A DNA stretch of 64,000 nt from Pseudomonas putida. Lineage in GTDB: Bacteria; Pseudomonadota; Gammaproteobacteria; Pseudomonadales; Pseudomonadaceae. Each line of letters starts with the position of its first letter. Position 1 is the first letter of the stretch. The translations under genes were made by a program, and so were the position numbers. The DNA lies in the NCBI RefSeq assembly GCF_016406145.1, contig NZ_CP066306.1, positions 3,534,001 through 3,598,000 of the forward strand. The letters run 5' to 3'. This document shows, one piece after another, positions 27,499-36,401 of this stretch. A model generated the notes under the pieces. The model worked only from the letters and a program-made list of their open reading frames with translations, did not search any database and had not been told where the DNA came from.

Positions 27499-28716
27499 AT
27501 GAATGACCGTGAGTTCATCAATGCCATCGACGCTGATGGCCTGCCCCTGCACATCGCCGTAAAGAACGGGCGCATCAACCATATCGGCCCGCAGCGCGCC
27601 AGCGAGCCGGCCCGCGAGACAATCGACCTTGAAGGCCTGCTGGCATTGCCTGGGTTCGTCGATGGCCACATTCACCTGGACAAGAGTTTCGTCGGTGACC
27701 GTTGGCGCCCGCACCAGAGCGTGGCCTCCCTGCGTGAGCGGCTGGCAGTGGAAAAGCGCGAGCTCGCCAGCGCCCCGCCTATTGTCGAACGCGCCGACGC
27801 CCTGATCAGCCAGGCCGCCGCCTTCGGTACCCTGGCCATGCGCTGCCATGTGGATGTGGACGCCACTACCGGCCTTGCCAACCTGCGTGCCATCCTCCAA
27901 GCCCGCGAGAAGTGGAAAGACCTGATCGACATCGAACTGGTGGCCTTCCCCCAGGCCGGCGTGGTGACCTGCCCCGGCACTGCCGAAGTGATGGAGGCTG
28001 CCGTACGCGAAGGTGTGCAGGTGGTGGGCGGTATCGACCCGACCACCCTGGACGGTGACGCCGAAGCGCAGCTGGACATTGTTTTCGGCATCGCCGACCG
28101 GCACGGGGTGAAGGTTGATATTCACCTGCACGAGCCAGGCGACATCTGCATAGCCCAGCTCGAACGCATCGCCGCACGTACCCAGGCACTGGGCATGCAA
28201 GGTTTGGTAGCGGTCAGCCATGCCTATGGCCTGGGTGAAGTTGACGACAGCGTGGTGGACCGCACCGCCGAAGTGCTGGCCGGTGCAGGCGTGTCGATCA
28301 TGACCAACGCCCCGGGCGAGCACGCTTTCCCGCCCGTGCTGCGCTTGCGCGCAGGCGGTGTGCGGGTGTTCACCGGCAACGACAACATCCAGGACGCGTG
28401 GTGGCCCTACGGCAATGGCGACATGCTGCAACGGGCCATGTTGGTCGGCTATCGTTCGGGCTTCAATACTGACGAGGAACTGCGGGTAGCGCTGCACATG
28501 GCGACCGAAGCCAGTGCCGGGGTGATGGGTAAAAAGGACTATGGTCTGAAGGTAGGCAACGAAGCTAGTTTTGTGCTGTTCAAAGCCCCGAATGCTGCCG
28601 CTGCGGTGGCGGCAGCGCTGCATGAAAGGGTGATCGTGCGCCACGGCGCGTTCTGGGGCGGGCCTGCGCAGCTGCACCTCAAGGCGTCGCAGTTTGCTGC
28701 AGAACTTCGCCGATAA
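27499..28716 (+). CDS. Cytosine deaminase-type amidohydrolase
   Basis: 405 residues from ATG 27499 with an AAGG ribosome site. Metal-dependent amidohydrolase barrel: GHIHLDK carries the HxH ligands (about residues 56-62), CHVDVD and DIHLHEPGD the further His ligands, and FTGNDNIQDAWWPYGNGDML holds the catalytic Asp, as in E. coli CodA. It deaminates cytosine or a related amino-heterocycle to the keto form. Substrate range cannot be fixed: isocytosine, creatinine or s-triazine relatives share these motifs. Appears to be a single-gene unit. Confidence 0.85.
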   Translation: MNDREFINAIDADGLPLHIAVKNGRINHIGPQRASEPARETIDLEGLLALPGFVDGHIHLDKSFVGDRWRPHQSVASLRERLAVEKRELASAPPIVERADALISQAAAFGTLAMRCHVDVDATTGLANLRAILQAREKWKDLIDIELVAFPQAGVVTCPGTAEVMEAAVREGVQVVGGIDPTTLDGDAEAQLDIVFGIADRHGVKVDIHLHEPGDICIAQLERIAARTQALGMQGLVAVSHAYGLGEVDDSVVDRTAEVLAGAGVSIMTNAPGEHAFPPVLRLRAGGVRVFTGNDNIQDAWWPYGNGDMLQRAMLVGYRSGFNTDEELRVALHMATEASAGVMGKKDYGLKVGNEASFVLFKAPNAAAAVAAALHERVIVRHGAFWGGPAQLHLKASQFAAELRR

Positions 28717-28791
28717 CCCGTGCCTGACTGCTTCAGGAGCGTGACCATCGACTACCCGCTTTTGGCGCAGGCGGTGTAGCAGCTCCCAGCA

Positions 28792-29205
28792 CTAGAAGTC
28801 CACTTTGCCCCGACCCGCCTTGACATTGCTCCGCCTGGCTTTGCCTTCCAGGCGGCGGGTCTTCGAACCGAGGGTCGGCTTGGTGGGGCGGCGTTTCTTC
28901 TCGGTCTTGCCGGCAGCGATGATCAACTCGGCAAGACGCGCCAGTGCGTCAGCACGGTTCTGCTCCTGGGTGCGGTACTGCTGGCCCTTGATGATCAAAA
29001 CACCCTCGCCGGTGATGCGACTGTCGCGCAACGCCAGCAGCCGCTCTTTGTAGAACTCGGGCAACGATGAGGCCGGGATGTCGAAGCGCAGGTGCACGGC
29101 GCTGGACACCTTGTTGACGTTCTGCCCACCCGCGCCCTGCGCGCGGATGTAAGTCAGTTCGATTTCGGCATCCGGTAGATGCACATTATTGGAGATGATC
29201 AGCAT
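28792..29205 (-). CDS. arfB: Peptidyl-tRNA hydrolase ArfB (YaeJ)
   Basis: 137 residues from ATG 29205. The frame is open 62 codons further, but that part is not real. The catalytic GGQ motif lies in [15 protein letters not shown] (residues about 22-36), and the basic C-terminal tail ([20 protein letters not shown]) inserts into the mRNA tunnel of stalled ribosomes. ArfB rescues ribosomes on non-stop mRNA by hydrolysing peptidyl-tRNA. It is convergent with the amidohydrolase gene. Confidence 0.93.
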   Translation of the reverse strand: MLIISNNVHLPDAEIELTYIRAQGAGGQNVNKVSSAVHLRFDIPASSLPEFYKERLLALRDSRITGEGVLIIKGQQYRTQEQNRADALARLAELIIAAGKTEKKRRPTKPTLGSKTRRLEGKARRSNVKAGRGKVDF

Positions 29206-29542
29206 GACATGGCCCTTGTAATTGCGCCCATTATCACAGGGTTCGCCGGTCTCCCATAGACGACCCCGGTGCCTGGATAGGTGTCGGTCCTTCGCGACTG
29301 TCCGGCTTTGGACACCCTGGCGAACGCCTGTTTGCCGGGGCAGCTTCGCGACCCATCGCCGGCAAGCGCGGCTCCCACTGGTACAGCGCAAACCTGAAGG
29401 CTGATCGTGATATTCCTGCGGGCGCCGATTTGCCCGTTATGACGTTCGCCAAGGCCGTCCTTGAGGAACGATGGCGCGAGCACTTTGGTCTCGGTACCTT
29501 CACTGATGGATCGGTGTTTGCCATCGCCGCATTCGAGGTGTA
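29206..29542. other. Intergenic region with a REP-like element
   Basis: About 340 bp with no gene. It contains a REP-like element around 29345-29390 with the CATCGCCGGCAAGCGCGGCT and CCCACTGGTACAGCG arms. It separates arfB from the convergent end of the signalling cluster. Confidence 0.5.
29345..29390. repeat. REP-like element
   Basis: CTTCGCGACCCATCGCCGGC leads into AAGCGCGGCTCCCACTGGTA and CAGCG, the standard arms of Pseudomonas REP sequences. Intergenic position fits. Confidence 0.6.
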
Positions 29543-31306
29543 TCAGGAAGTTGTCAGCAACTGGCTCAGCGATGCGTTGAGGCGATCGATCCGCGCGGCG
29601 CTTTCCTGGACAAGCTGGGTGATTTCCTTAGCGGAAGTCGCTGACTGCTGAGCAAGCTTGCGGACTTCATCGGCTACGACGGCAAAGCCGCGACCGGACT
29701 CGCCAGCTCGCGCGGCTTCGATGGCGGCGTTCAGGGCGAGCAGGTTGGTCTTTTCCGTGATGGTGTTGATGCTGTCAATGATTTTCGTGATTTGAACGCT
29801 CGATTCCTGCACGCGTTTCATTTCGCGATTGGTAACCTGCGAGGCCTCGAGTTTGGCCTGTACATCGATCCCATAAGTGACGACTCTCTTGATGTGACCA
29901 ACGGAGTCAGTGATGGGACAAAGGGCGCAATCGAGCCGAATGGGCCTGCCCGCTTTGTCGGGTATGTCGAGGGCACAAAGAAGCTGCTGCCCCGCCAATA
30001 ACTGCGAAAACCTTTTCTCGCCCAATAGCCTGGCCAGGTTGTGCTGGCAGGCAAGCAGTCCGTGGGCGCTCTCGTGCCCTAGGTGACGGACCAGGTAATC
30101 GTTTGCCAAAATAAGTCTTCCATCGATCTCCCATTCCGCCACTGCGTTACTGACGCTGATGGCGGCGAAGCGCTTTTCGGACTCCAATGAGCGTTCTTTG
30201 GTCTGTGTGATGTTGGCTTGGATAGAAATGAATTGCGCCAATTCACCCTGATCGCCGAAGACTGGGTTGATTGCGAGAGATATCCAGTAATGCTCGCCCG
30301 ACTTCTTGTAGTTCAGGATCTCGTTGTAGATCGGCCGGCGATTGCGTATGGCGTCCGCGATTCGTTCAACCGTTTCCGGGTTGGTAGCAGGTCCCTGCAA
30401 TAAAGGGCCCGGTTTCTTGCCGCGGACCTCATTCGAGTCGTATCCGGTGAGTTTCGTGAAGCCGCGATTCACGTACTGGATAAGGCCGTTCTTGTCGGTG
30501 ATGACGATCGAGTTGTCGGTTTCGTTCGCCACGAGTGAAAGCAGCTTGAATTCCCTGTTGCGCAAGACCTCCTCAGTGATGTCGCTGGCGAATTTCACCA
30601 CTCGGGTGACCTCGCCTTCCGGGCTCAGGATCGGGTTATAGGTGGCATGGATCCAAACTGAACGACCGCCCTTGGCTAAACGTTCGAATTCAGCCGTCTC
30701 ATATTTTCCAGCGCGCAGTTTTTGCCAAAACTGCCCATAGGCCTTGGACTCGCGCTGCCCTATCGGCACAAAGATCTGATGTTTCTTTCCGAGGATTTCA
30801 GCGATCGAATAGCCCATCAACTTGAGGAACTTGTCGTTGGCGTCAAGGATGGTGCCGTCGGGGCTGAACTCTATGGTCGCATGAGCGCGGTCGATGGCAG
30901 ACATCTGCGATTCGACGCGTGCCTGTTCAATCATTTCCGCAGTGATGTCCATCGCGAACTTGATGATACGCACCACCCTGTTCCTTCGAAAAACAGGCGT
31001 ATAGGTGGCGCGAATCCAGAGCGCGGCGCCTTGCTTGTTGAGTCTCTTGAACGTACCCGTTTGAGACTTGCCCGCCCGAAGGTCCTGCCAAAATGAGAGA
31101 TACGCACGGCCATCAGCTTCATCGGGTTGAATGAACATGCGATGAGGGCGACCGCGCACCTCGTTGAGGGAGTATCCCGTCATGCCGAGGAATATCGGAT
31201 TGGCACGCAGAACCGTACCCTCGAGATCAAACTCGACGACCGCTTGTGTCTGCTCGATTGCGCTAACAACGTCCGAGGCTTTGCTTTGGCGAAGGAATTT
31301 GAACAT
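29543..31306 (-). CDS. Soluble multi-PAS methyl-accepting-type signalling protein
   Basis: 587 residues from ATG 31306 with AAGGG in front. Three PAS/PAC repeats (starting with [40 protein letters not shown] and [17 protein letters not shown]) and a weaker fourth, then a short methyl-accepting signalling hairpin ([20 protein letters not shown], followed by [13 protein letters not shown]). There is no transmembrane segment and no HAMP. The C-terminal coiled coil is cut short about 45 residues past the tip. The layout resembles Aer/BdlA-type soluble receptors that sense redox or flavin state and act on chemotaxis or biofilm dispersal. It sits downstream of the cyclase and EAL genes on the same strand. 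Confidence 0.88.
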   Translation of the reverse strand: MFKFLRQSKASDVVSAIEQTQAVVEFDLEGTVLRANPIFLGMTGYSLNEVRGRPHRMFIQPDEADGRAYLSFWQDLRAGKSQTGTFKRLNKQGAALWIRATYTPVFRRNRVVRIIKFAMDITAEMIEQARVESQMSAIDRAHATIEFSPDGTILDANDKFLKLMGYSIAEILGKKHQIFVPIGQRESKAYGQFWQKLRAGKYETAEFERLAKGGRSVWIHATYNPILSPEGEVTRVVKFASDITEEVLRNREFKLLSLVANETDNSIVITDKNGLIQYVNRGFTKLTGYDSNEVRGKKPGPLLQGPATNPETVERIADAIRNRRPIYNEILNYKKSGEHYWISLAINPVFGDQGELAQFISIQANITQTKERSLESEKRFAAISVSNAVAEWEIDGRLILANDYLVRHLGHESAHGLLACQHNLARLLGEKRFSQLLAGQQLLCALDIPDKAGRPIRLDCALCPITDSVGHIKRVVTYGIDVQAKLEASQVTNREMKRVQESSVQITKIIDSINTITEKTNLLALNAAIEAARAGESGRGFAVVADEVRKLAQQSATSAKEITQLVQESAARIDRLNASLSQLLTTS

Positions 31307-31631
31307 CTGACTTACCCTTGAGAATTACGTTGTGGCCAGCGCCGTCGGCCATCTCCAATGTTCAAGCAGGCGGTATGTGCTGGTGTTCCGCGTGTGGGTG
31401 GCGAAAGGGAGGGCGGGAAGTTGCCCCTCAAGCTGGGCATGATCAATGCTGTGCAGTTCACGCCAGCGCAAACTCTTCTCCCCCGGGTTGAATTGCGCAG
31501 GCCGTACTGCGGTACAGTGCCGAATGCGTGGCGACTTGCCAGGAATCTTAATGGAGGACGAGGTACGCCAGGGCAAATGGATCGCCAGTCCGCCTGCCTC
31601 CCCGGACGCCGCTATTCATATGCTAAGAGGG
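31307..31631. other. Intergenic region
   Basis: About 325 bp between the multi-PAS receptor and the GGDEF gene. Short frames on either strand lack ribosome sites or known motifs. It probably contains the receptor's own promoter; nothing more is seen. Confidence 0.45.
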
Positions 31632-32573
31632 TCAAACCTTAATGTTCTTCGATGATTTAAGGCGCTTCTGCTCGTACATCCTCAAATCCGCTTCGATGAA
31701 GGCTCCATTGATGCCACCCTTCGCGGGGCGCGACGACATTCCAACCGAAGCGGCGATGCCGCGTTCGGCCAAACGATCTAGCACACGTTCCAGCAGCACC
31801 TGGCCGTGCACCAAGTCGCAATTCACGCCGATTATTCCGAATTCATCGCCGCCCAGCCGGGCAACAACATCTTCGCTTCGAGCCGCTTCCGAGAGCGCTT
31901 CCGCCGTTCGGCGAATGAGCGAGTCTCCGGCAAGGTGTCCTTCCCTGTCATTTATCTGCTTGAGTTCGTCGAGGTCGATCACGATGACGACGCAAGACTT
32001 GCCATGGCGTCGGCATCGATGTTCCTCCTTCGCCATCAATTGATCCCATCCGGCCCTGTTGAATAATCCAGTCATCGAGTCCTGCAAGGCCTGGGCGGCG
32101 AATCGTTCCGCGCGACGGGTCTGGTTCTCAGCTCGAATCTCCATCTGCAGCAGGGCATTTAGAAGCCGGCTTATCAGCTCGAACAATTGCACTTGCTCGG
32201 GTGCCAGCTCTTTCTGCGGGCTTGCCGCTATACCGCATATCGTTCCATACAGGTCGCCGTCGCACTTATAGAGCGGAAATCCCATATAGGCTGCGGTCGG
32301 AATATCTCGGAGGAATGACGCGTCCTGATAACCGGGGTGTTCTCTGAGGTCCGGGGCAATGCGAGGGGCGCCGCCGACCACCATTTTCGCAAAAAGCGTG
32401 TCGCACCAATCCAGCATGTGGCCCGCCTGCAAGGATTGGTTTTCCAGTGATTCCATGACAATGCATTCGCCCTCATTGAGCCTGGTGACGAACCATTGAT
32501 CGAAGCCAATGGTCTGCTTGAGGAACGCCAACGCTTCGCGTGCGGCTGATTCGAAATCGCAGACCTCGGTCAT
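31632..32573 (-). CDS. GAF-domain diguanylate cyclase
   Basis: 313 residues: N-terminal GAF-like sensor (GFDQWFVTRLNEGECIVMES, about residues 19-150) and C-terminal GGDEF domain with intact GGDEF. RSED stands five residues before it, at the I-site position, so feedback inhibition is likely. The ATG overlaps the stop of the upstream EAL gene as ATGA, which indicates translational coupling. It makes c-di-GMP while its neighbour degrades it. Confidence 0.92.
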   Translation of the reverse strand: MTEVCDFESAAREALAFLKQTIGFDQWFVTRLNEGECIVMESLENQSLQAGHMLDWCDTLFAKMVVGGAPRIAPDLREHPGYQDASFLRDIPTAAYMGFPLYKCDGDLYGTICGIAASPQKELAPEQVQLFELISRLLNALLQMEIRAENQTRRAERFAAQALQDSMTGLFNRAGWDQLMAKEEHRCRRHGKSCVVIVIDLDELKQINDREGHLAGDSLIRRTAEALSEAARSEDVVARLGGDEFGIIGVNCDLVHGQVLLERVLDRLAERGIAASVGMSSRPAKGGINGAFIEADLRMYEQKRLKSSKNIKV

Positions 32574-33370
32574 GCCTGCTGCTCCATAGCATCCGACTCG
32601 GGCGGCCAGCTCACCTCGGGCAGCGCCTCGAAATGAGGACGCGCAAATAGGTAGCCTTGGAACAACTCGACTCCCAGGCTCCGCAGCCTTGCATATTCGT
32701 CCCGCGTTTCCACGCCTTCGGCGATCACCGATATCTCAAGTGCCCTGCAGAAACTGAGAATTCCTTCGGTAATGGCCGTCCTGGCTTTGTCGTTGTGAAT
32801 GTTCCTGATGAGCTGCATATCGAGCTTTATGATGTCGGGCTGGAACTCCGCCAGCAGCCCGAGCCCTGAGTAACCCGCACCGAAGTCGTCGATGGCTGTT
32901 TTAAAGCCCTGCCGCTTGTATTCGAGCATGATTTCCTTGAGGTGCTGCTTTTCTACGACCTGCTCGTTCTCGGTTATCTCGAAGATGATGCGGTTGGTCG
33001 GGAAGTCGAATCGCCGAGCCGCATCCAGTGTGGCGCGAATGCAGGTTGCCGCCTGGTAGACTGCGTTAGGCAGGAAGTTGATGCTCAGGTAACAGGGCAC
33101 TTCGAGTTTCGCAGCCAATTCGACCGCTTTGACCCGGCATGCCTGGTCAAAGGCATAGCGGTTTTCTTCGGAGACTCTCTCCAGAATTCCCTGGGCACCA
33201 CTTCCATCCGTTCCGCGAACAAGCGACTCATAGGCGAATATGCTTTGGCTACTTACGTTGACTATGGGTTGGAAAGCCATACTGAACTCAAAATCCAGTT
33301 TCCGGCCGTCCCTGCAGTTTCGGCAGCCAACGGGGCGGTTCGATACGAGGGAAATATCATTCGGGTTCAT
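32570..33370 (-). CDS. EAL-domain c-di-GMP phosphodiesterase
   Basis: 266 residues, a single EAL domain. The signature is YESLVRG (ESL in place of EAL, the catalytic Glu kept). EITENEQV, DDFGAGYSGLGLL, IIKLDMQLI, VIAEGVET and QGYLFARP supply the remaining metal and catalytic residues. A few unlike proteins use ESL and stay active; activity should be tested. It has no sensor of its own except an N-terminal Cys pair (GCRNCRDG). It is the first gene of a coupled pair with the GGDEF protein. Confidence 0.9.
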   Translation of the reverse strand: MNPNDISLVSNRPVGCRNCRDGRKLDFEFSMAFQPIVNVSSQSIFAYESLVRGTDGSGAQGILERVSEENRYAFDQACRVKAVELAAKLEVPCYLSINFLPNAVYQAATCIRATLDAARRFDFPTNRIIFEITENEQVVEKQHLKEIMLEYKRQGFKTAIDDFGAGYSGLGLLAEFQPDIIKLDMQLIRNIHNDKARTAITEGILSFCRALEISVIAEGVETRDEYARLRSLGVELFQGYLFARPHFEALPEVSWPPESDAMEQQA

Positions 33371-33484
33371 CTTTCGTACCTAGGGGCGTGTTGGGCCTGG
33401 GGTGGGGACGATGCCTTATCGCATTCGAGCACCGGCTGGGTTTCCCTTACCGATCCGGCAAGACGAGATAGCACTCTGATATCG

Positions 33485-33513
33485 ACCATAGTATGCAACG
33501 TAAAGTTGTACAA
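33485..33513 (-). promoter_or_regulatory. Probable sigma70 promoter of the EAL-GGDEF unit
   Basis: On the minus strand TTGTAC (complement of 33508-33513), 17 bp, then TATGGT (complement of 33485-33490). The EAL start codon lies about 115 nt downstream. One TGTACA half site overlaps the -35. Confidence 0.5.
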
Positions 33514-33530
33514 ATATATCTCTTTGTACA
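33507..33530. promoter_or_regulatory. Putative operator TGTACA-N12-TGTACA (copy 1)
   Basis: Two perfect TGTACA palindromes spaced 18 bp start to start, the first overlapping the -35 of the EAL-GGDEF promoter. The same pair recurs at 33884-33907. MerR-family B12/light regulators (LitR/CarH class) bind TGTACA-like half sites, but no such gene is in the window. Confidence 0.45.
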
Positions 33531-33649
33531 GGTAAGGTGAAACCAATGGTGGCGTTTATGCCACAAAGTCCCTGCAAAAAGGCATAAGTGACACCTAACA
33601 GTCATTTTTTTGTATAGGCGCGAGGGTCGGCGGCGTAACCCGCACTGGC

Positions 33650-33838
33650 ATGCCGGAACCTGGCCGCTTGCAGACGTTCTTCCACGGGCATCCGGCGAGC
33701 GTGGTGTTCCGCAGCTGGGTGTCGTCCTATCGGCCCGGCGACAGTTTTGCCGACACCCGCTTCATCAGCATCAACGCTTTTGTCTTGGTCGTTTCAGCGG
33801 ACACGGCCCAACGGCTCCGAGCCGGTGTCCGAGGCTAA
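33650..33838 (+). pseudogene. Unrecognised frame fragment
   Basis: Open frame of 62 codons, MPEPGRLQTFFHGHPASVVF then RSWVSSYRPGDSFADTRFIS, without ribosome site or recognisable family. Composition is protein-like (GxP-rich, few rare codons), so it could be the end of an eroded gene. Not certain to be coding. Confidence 0.25.
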
Positions 33839-33883
33839 TTGACTAGACGCGGACGCTGGAGTGGGCAAGTAAACCCCGTCAGG

Positions 33884-33907
33884 TGTACAGCGAGCTGATC
33901 TTGTACA
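33884..33907. promoter_or_regulatory. Putative operator TGTACA-N12-TGTACA (copy 2)
   Basis: TGTACA at 33884-33889 and 33902-33907, the same 18-bp register as copy 1 but different spacer. Further GTACA (33925-33929) and TGTAC (33934-33938) half sites follow. No gene starts near it. Confidence 0.4.
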
Positions 33908-34365
33908 GCATTTCGCCGCCATCGGTACATTGTTGTACGGGATTTTGTGCAACTTTTATCAGTACCAACCGATGATCCAGTTTTCCGAGTCTCACAGTCT
34001 CCACCAGTCCAGCCATTGGCTACTGCCGCAGTGCGCCGCTTTCAGCTCCACCCGAAGCAGGATGCCGTCGTCGCCAGGGAACTCAGGGCCCGTCTCCAAA
34101 TGCCTTTCGCGGTTCTGGGGATGTCCCACGGCCCACTTGTAGAGTTTCAGTTCCACGGGGGCTTCCAATCGCACTCAGGGCGGGCTAAGTGGATTTAGCC
34201 CTATAGCGGGCCCGTCTCGACGAACTGGCCGCAGCGGGCGTTGAGAAGCTGCTGGTCATCGGCCGACGTTCGTACTGCATCAAAGCGCTGGGATTCCACA
34301 TCTAGGTAAGCATGGGTGATGATGTGAATCGCCCCTAGATTCGTGGACACGCTAAGCTCAGGAGC

Positions 34366-35367
34366 CTATTCACTTACCAACTGGATAACCGTCTTGCCCC
34401 TGCCGCGGCCTTGCGCGACCTGTCGGAATGCATCGTTGACCTCATCCAGTGCAAAGTGTTGCTGGTCCACCCGGATCGCCAGTTGCCCGGCATTGGCCAG
34501 AACAGCTGCCTCGCGCAGGATACTGCCGTGGTGTTCACGCCCCTTGCCGGTTAGCAGCGGTGTCAGGGTGAATACGCCCGAGTAGGTGGCACTTTTAAAG
34601 GATAAAGGCGCGAGACTGTGCTGGCCCCAACCGAGGCAGCTTAGTACGTGCCCGGTATAAGGCTTTACTGCCTTGAATGACGCATCCAATGTGCTACCAC
34701 CGACGGTGTCATACACGATGTCGAAACCTTCCCCCGCCGTATATTGTTCGACATACGCCTCTACATTCTGCGCCTGATAATCAATCGCCGTGGCCCCTAG
34801 CGAGCGAATGAAGTCGAGACTGTCTGCGGAACCGGTGGCGTAGACTTCAGCACCGCGAGCCTTGGCCAACTGCACCGCTACTTGGCCGACGCCACCTGCG
34901 CCGCCATGAATCAGCACCCGCTGACCACTACGAACACTGGCGCGATCTACCAAACCTTCCCAGGCGGTGATGAATACCAACGGCAGAGCGGCAGCCTCAC
35001 GCATGCCGAGTGCGTGCGGCTTTGGCGCTATCAGCCGGGCATCTACGGCGATGTACTCGGCCATGGTGCCTTGGGCCCCGCCGATCCCTCCGGCCATGCC
35101 GAATACCTCCTGACCGGGCGTGAAGCCTTCCACCGCTTCGCCCAGCTCGACGACCGTGCCGGCCAGATCCAGGCCGAGCACCGCTGGCAGTGCTTGGCGG
35201 GCGTGCGCGCCAGCACCGGTGGCGATCTTGGTATCGAGCGGGTTGACCCCGGCGGCATGAACCCTGACGAGAACCTGCCCCTCACCGGGAACTGGGCGAG
35301 CGATGTGACGTACGACCAGTGGGGCCTGGGCGGACTCGGCGATAGCGGCAAGCATGGTCTGATTCAT
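34366..35367 (-). CDS. Zinc-independent NADPH quinone oxidoreductase / MDR protein
   Basis: 333 residues from ATG 35367 with AGAGG in front. GroES-like N-terminal domain (VLVRVHAAGVNPLDTKIATG) and Rossmann domain with GGAGGVGQVAVQLAKA (about residues 150-165), the classic QOR cofactor loop. It transfers electrons from NADPH to quinones or unsaturated carbonyl compounds. A divergent LysR gene lies across about 100 bp, and the pair probably forms a substrate-responsive unit. The substrate is unknown. Confidence 0.88.
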   Translation of the reverse strand: MNQTMLAAIAESAQAPLVVRHIARPVPGEGQVLVRVHAAGVNPLDTKIATGAGAHARQALPAVLGLDLAGTVVELGEAVEGFTPGQEVFGMAGGIGGAQGTMAEYIAVDARLIAPKPHALGMREAAALPLVFITAWEGLVDRASVRSGQRVLIHGGAGGVGQVAVQLAKARGAEVYATGSADSLDFIRSLGATAIDYQAQNVEAYVEQYTAGEGFDIVYDTVGGSTLDASFKAVKPYTGHVLSCLGWGQHSLAPLSFKSATYSGVFTLTPLLTGKGREHHGSILREAAVLANAGQLAIRVDQQHFALDEVNDAFRQVAQGRGRGKTVIQLVSE

Positions 35368-35423
35368 GACGGGAACCTCTGGTTGAGTGGGTGCATACAG
35401 GTTGCTCCGCCTCGCTCATTCCG

Positions 35424-35452
35424 ATAAGAAGCTAAATTTGCATATTACTTAT
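35424..35452. promoter_or_regulatory. Possible LysR operator
   Basis: ATAAG and CTTAT arms around an AT-rich core in the gap between the divergent oxidoreductase and LysR genes; the T-N11-A style fits LysR sites. Inference from position only. Confidence 0.4.
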
Positions 35453-35474
35453 TCCCTAGTGAGGCCTAGTGGCA

Positions 35475-36374
35475 ATGGATCTGTTCGACAGCATGCGCAT
35501 CTTCGCCCGGGTCGTGGAGCGTGGGTCTTTTTCGGCAGTGGCTCGGGAGCTGAACATGGGGCAGCCGGCCGTCAGCAAGCAGGTCCGCGCCCTGGAGCAC
35601 TACTTGGGAGGGCCAGTATTCGCCCGCAGCACCCGACACTTGGCTCTGACCGACCAAGGGCAACGCTTCTACAGTCACTGCCAGGAAATTCTCCGGCAAC
35701 TCGAAAGCGCCACACGCAGCTTTGCCAGCGGTCAGGAGCAGATCTCAGGCCCCCTGCGCATCGCCGCACCGGTCAGCTACGGGCGGTTGTGCATAGCGCC
35801 GCTGATCGGGACTTTTCTGCAGCGCTATCCCGAAGTGCGAATCGACCTGCGGCTGAACGATCATAACGAAGACCTGCTCGTGGAAAACATCGACCTGGCG
35901 ATCCGGATAGGGGTGGTGAAGAGCGAGGGCCTGGTGGCGGTGTCCTTGGGCACCACCAAGCGAGGGGTATACGCCTCGCCTACATACCTGCAATGCCACG
36001 GCCTGCCACTCGAGCCGGGTGAATTGGCTGCCCATAACTGCATCGGCTTCACCTTGCTTGAGCACTACGATCGCTGGCGTTTTACGCGCGGGACGGACGA
36101 GTTCGATATCGCCATCACAGGCAACGTCACCAGCAACAGCAGCGAGGCCATCCGTGAAATGGTGCTCTGCGGCTTAGGCATTTCCCTCTCTCCACAATGG
36201 CTTTTCGAAGCAGACGTTGAACGAGGCAGCGTGCAAAGTGTGCTCGACAATTACCAGGCCACCGCGCTGCCAGTCAGCGCGGTGTTCAGTCGTGAGCGGC
36301 GACATTCGGCCCGGGCAATGGCGTTCATCGATTTTCTGCGAGAGCACCTGCAAGTGTTACCAGACAGAGCATAG
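35475..36374 (+). CDS. LysR family transcriptional regulator
   Basis: 299 residues from ATG 35475; a GTG two codons earlier is an alternative. The N-terminal helix-turn-helix (MRIFARVVERGSFSAVAREL, MGQPAVSKQVRALEHYLGG) is followed by a LysR co-inducer domain (LRIAAPVSYGRLCIAPLIGT, LLVENIDLAIRIGVV). It most likely controls the divergent oxidoreductase. Confidence 0.9.
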   Translation: MDLFDSMRIFARVVERGSFSAVARELNMGQPAVSKQVRALEHYLGGPVFARSTRHLALTDQGQRFYSHCQEILRQLESATRSFASGQEQISGPLRIAAPVSYGRLCIAPLIGTFLQRYPEVRIDLRLNDHNEDLLVENIDLAIRIGVVKSEGLVAVSLGTTKRGVYASPTYLQCHGLPLEPGELAAHNCIGFTLLEHYDRWRFTRGTDEFDIAITGNVTSNSSEAIREMVLCGLGISLSPQWLFEADVERGSVQSVLDNYQATALPVSAVFSRERRHSARAMAFIDFLREHLQVLPDRA

Positions 36375-36401
36375 CCCCCGCGCAATCGGGATAGCGTTCG
36401 G

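Larger units (their letters stand above)
33371..34365. other. Non-coding or decayed region with repeated TGTACA sites
   Basis: About 1 kb lacking a convincing intact gene. It holds the EAL-GGDEF promoter, two TGTACA-N12-TGTACA pairs (33507-33530 and 33884-33907), extra GTACA motifs up to 33938, a short inverted repeat (TTATGCC/GGCATAA around 33556-33587) and fragments of unrecognised frames. It may be a scar of lost genes. Confidence 0.5.

Noticed and set aside
27457..28677. 406-codon minus-strand frame over the amidohydrolase
   Set aside because: The plus-strand gene has full amidohydrolase motifs and a ribosome site. The antisense frame has neither.
31325..31576. 83-codon minus-strand frame between receptor and GGDEF genes
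   Set aside because: No ribosome site, no domain, and unusual composition.
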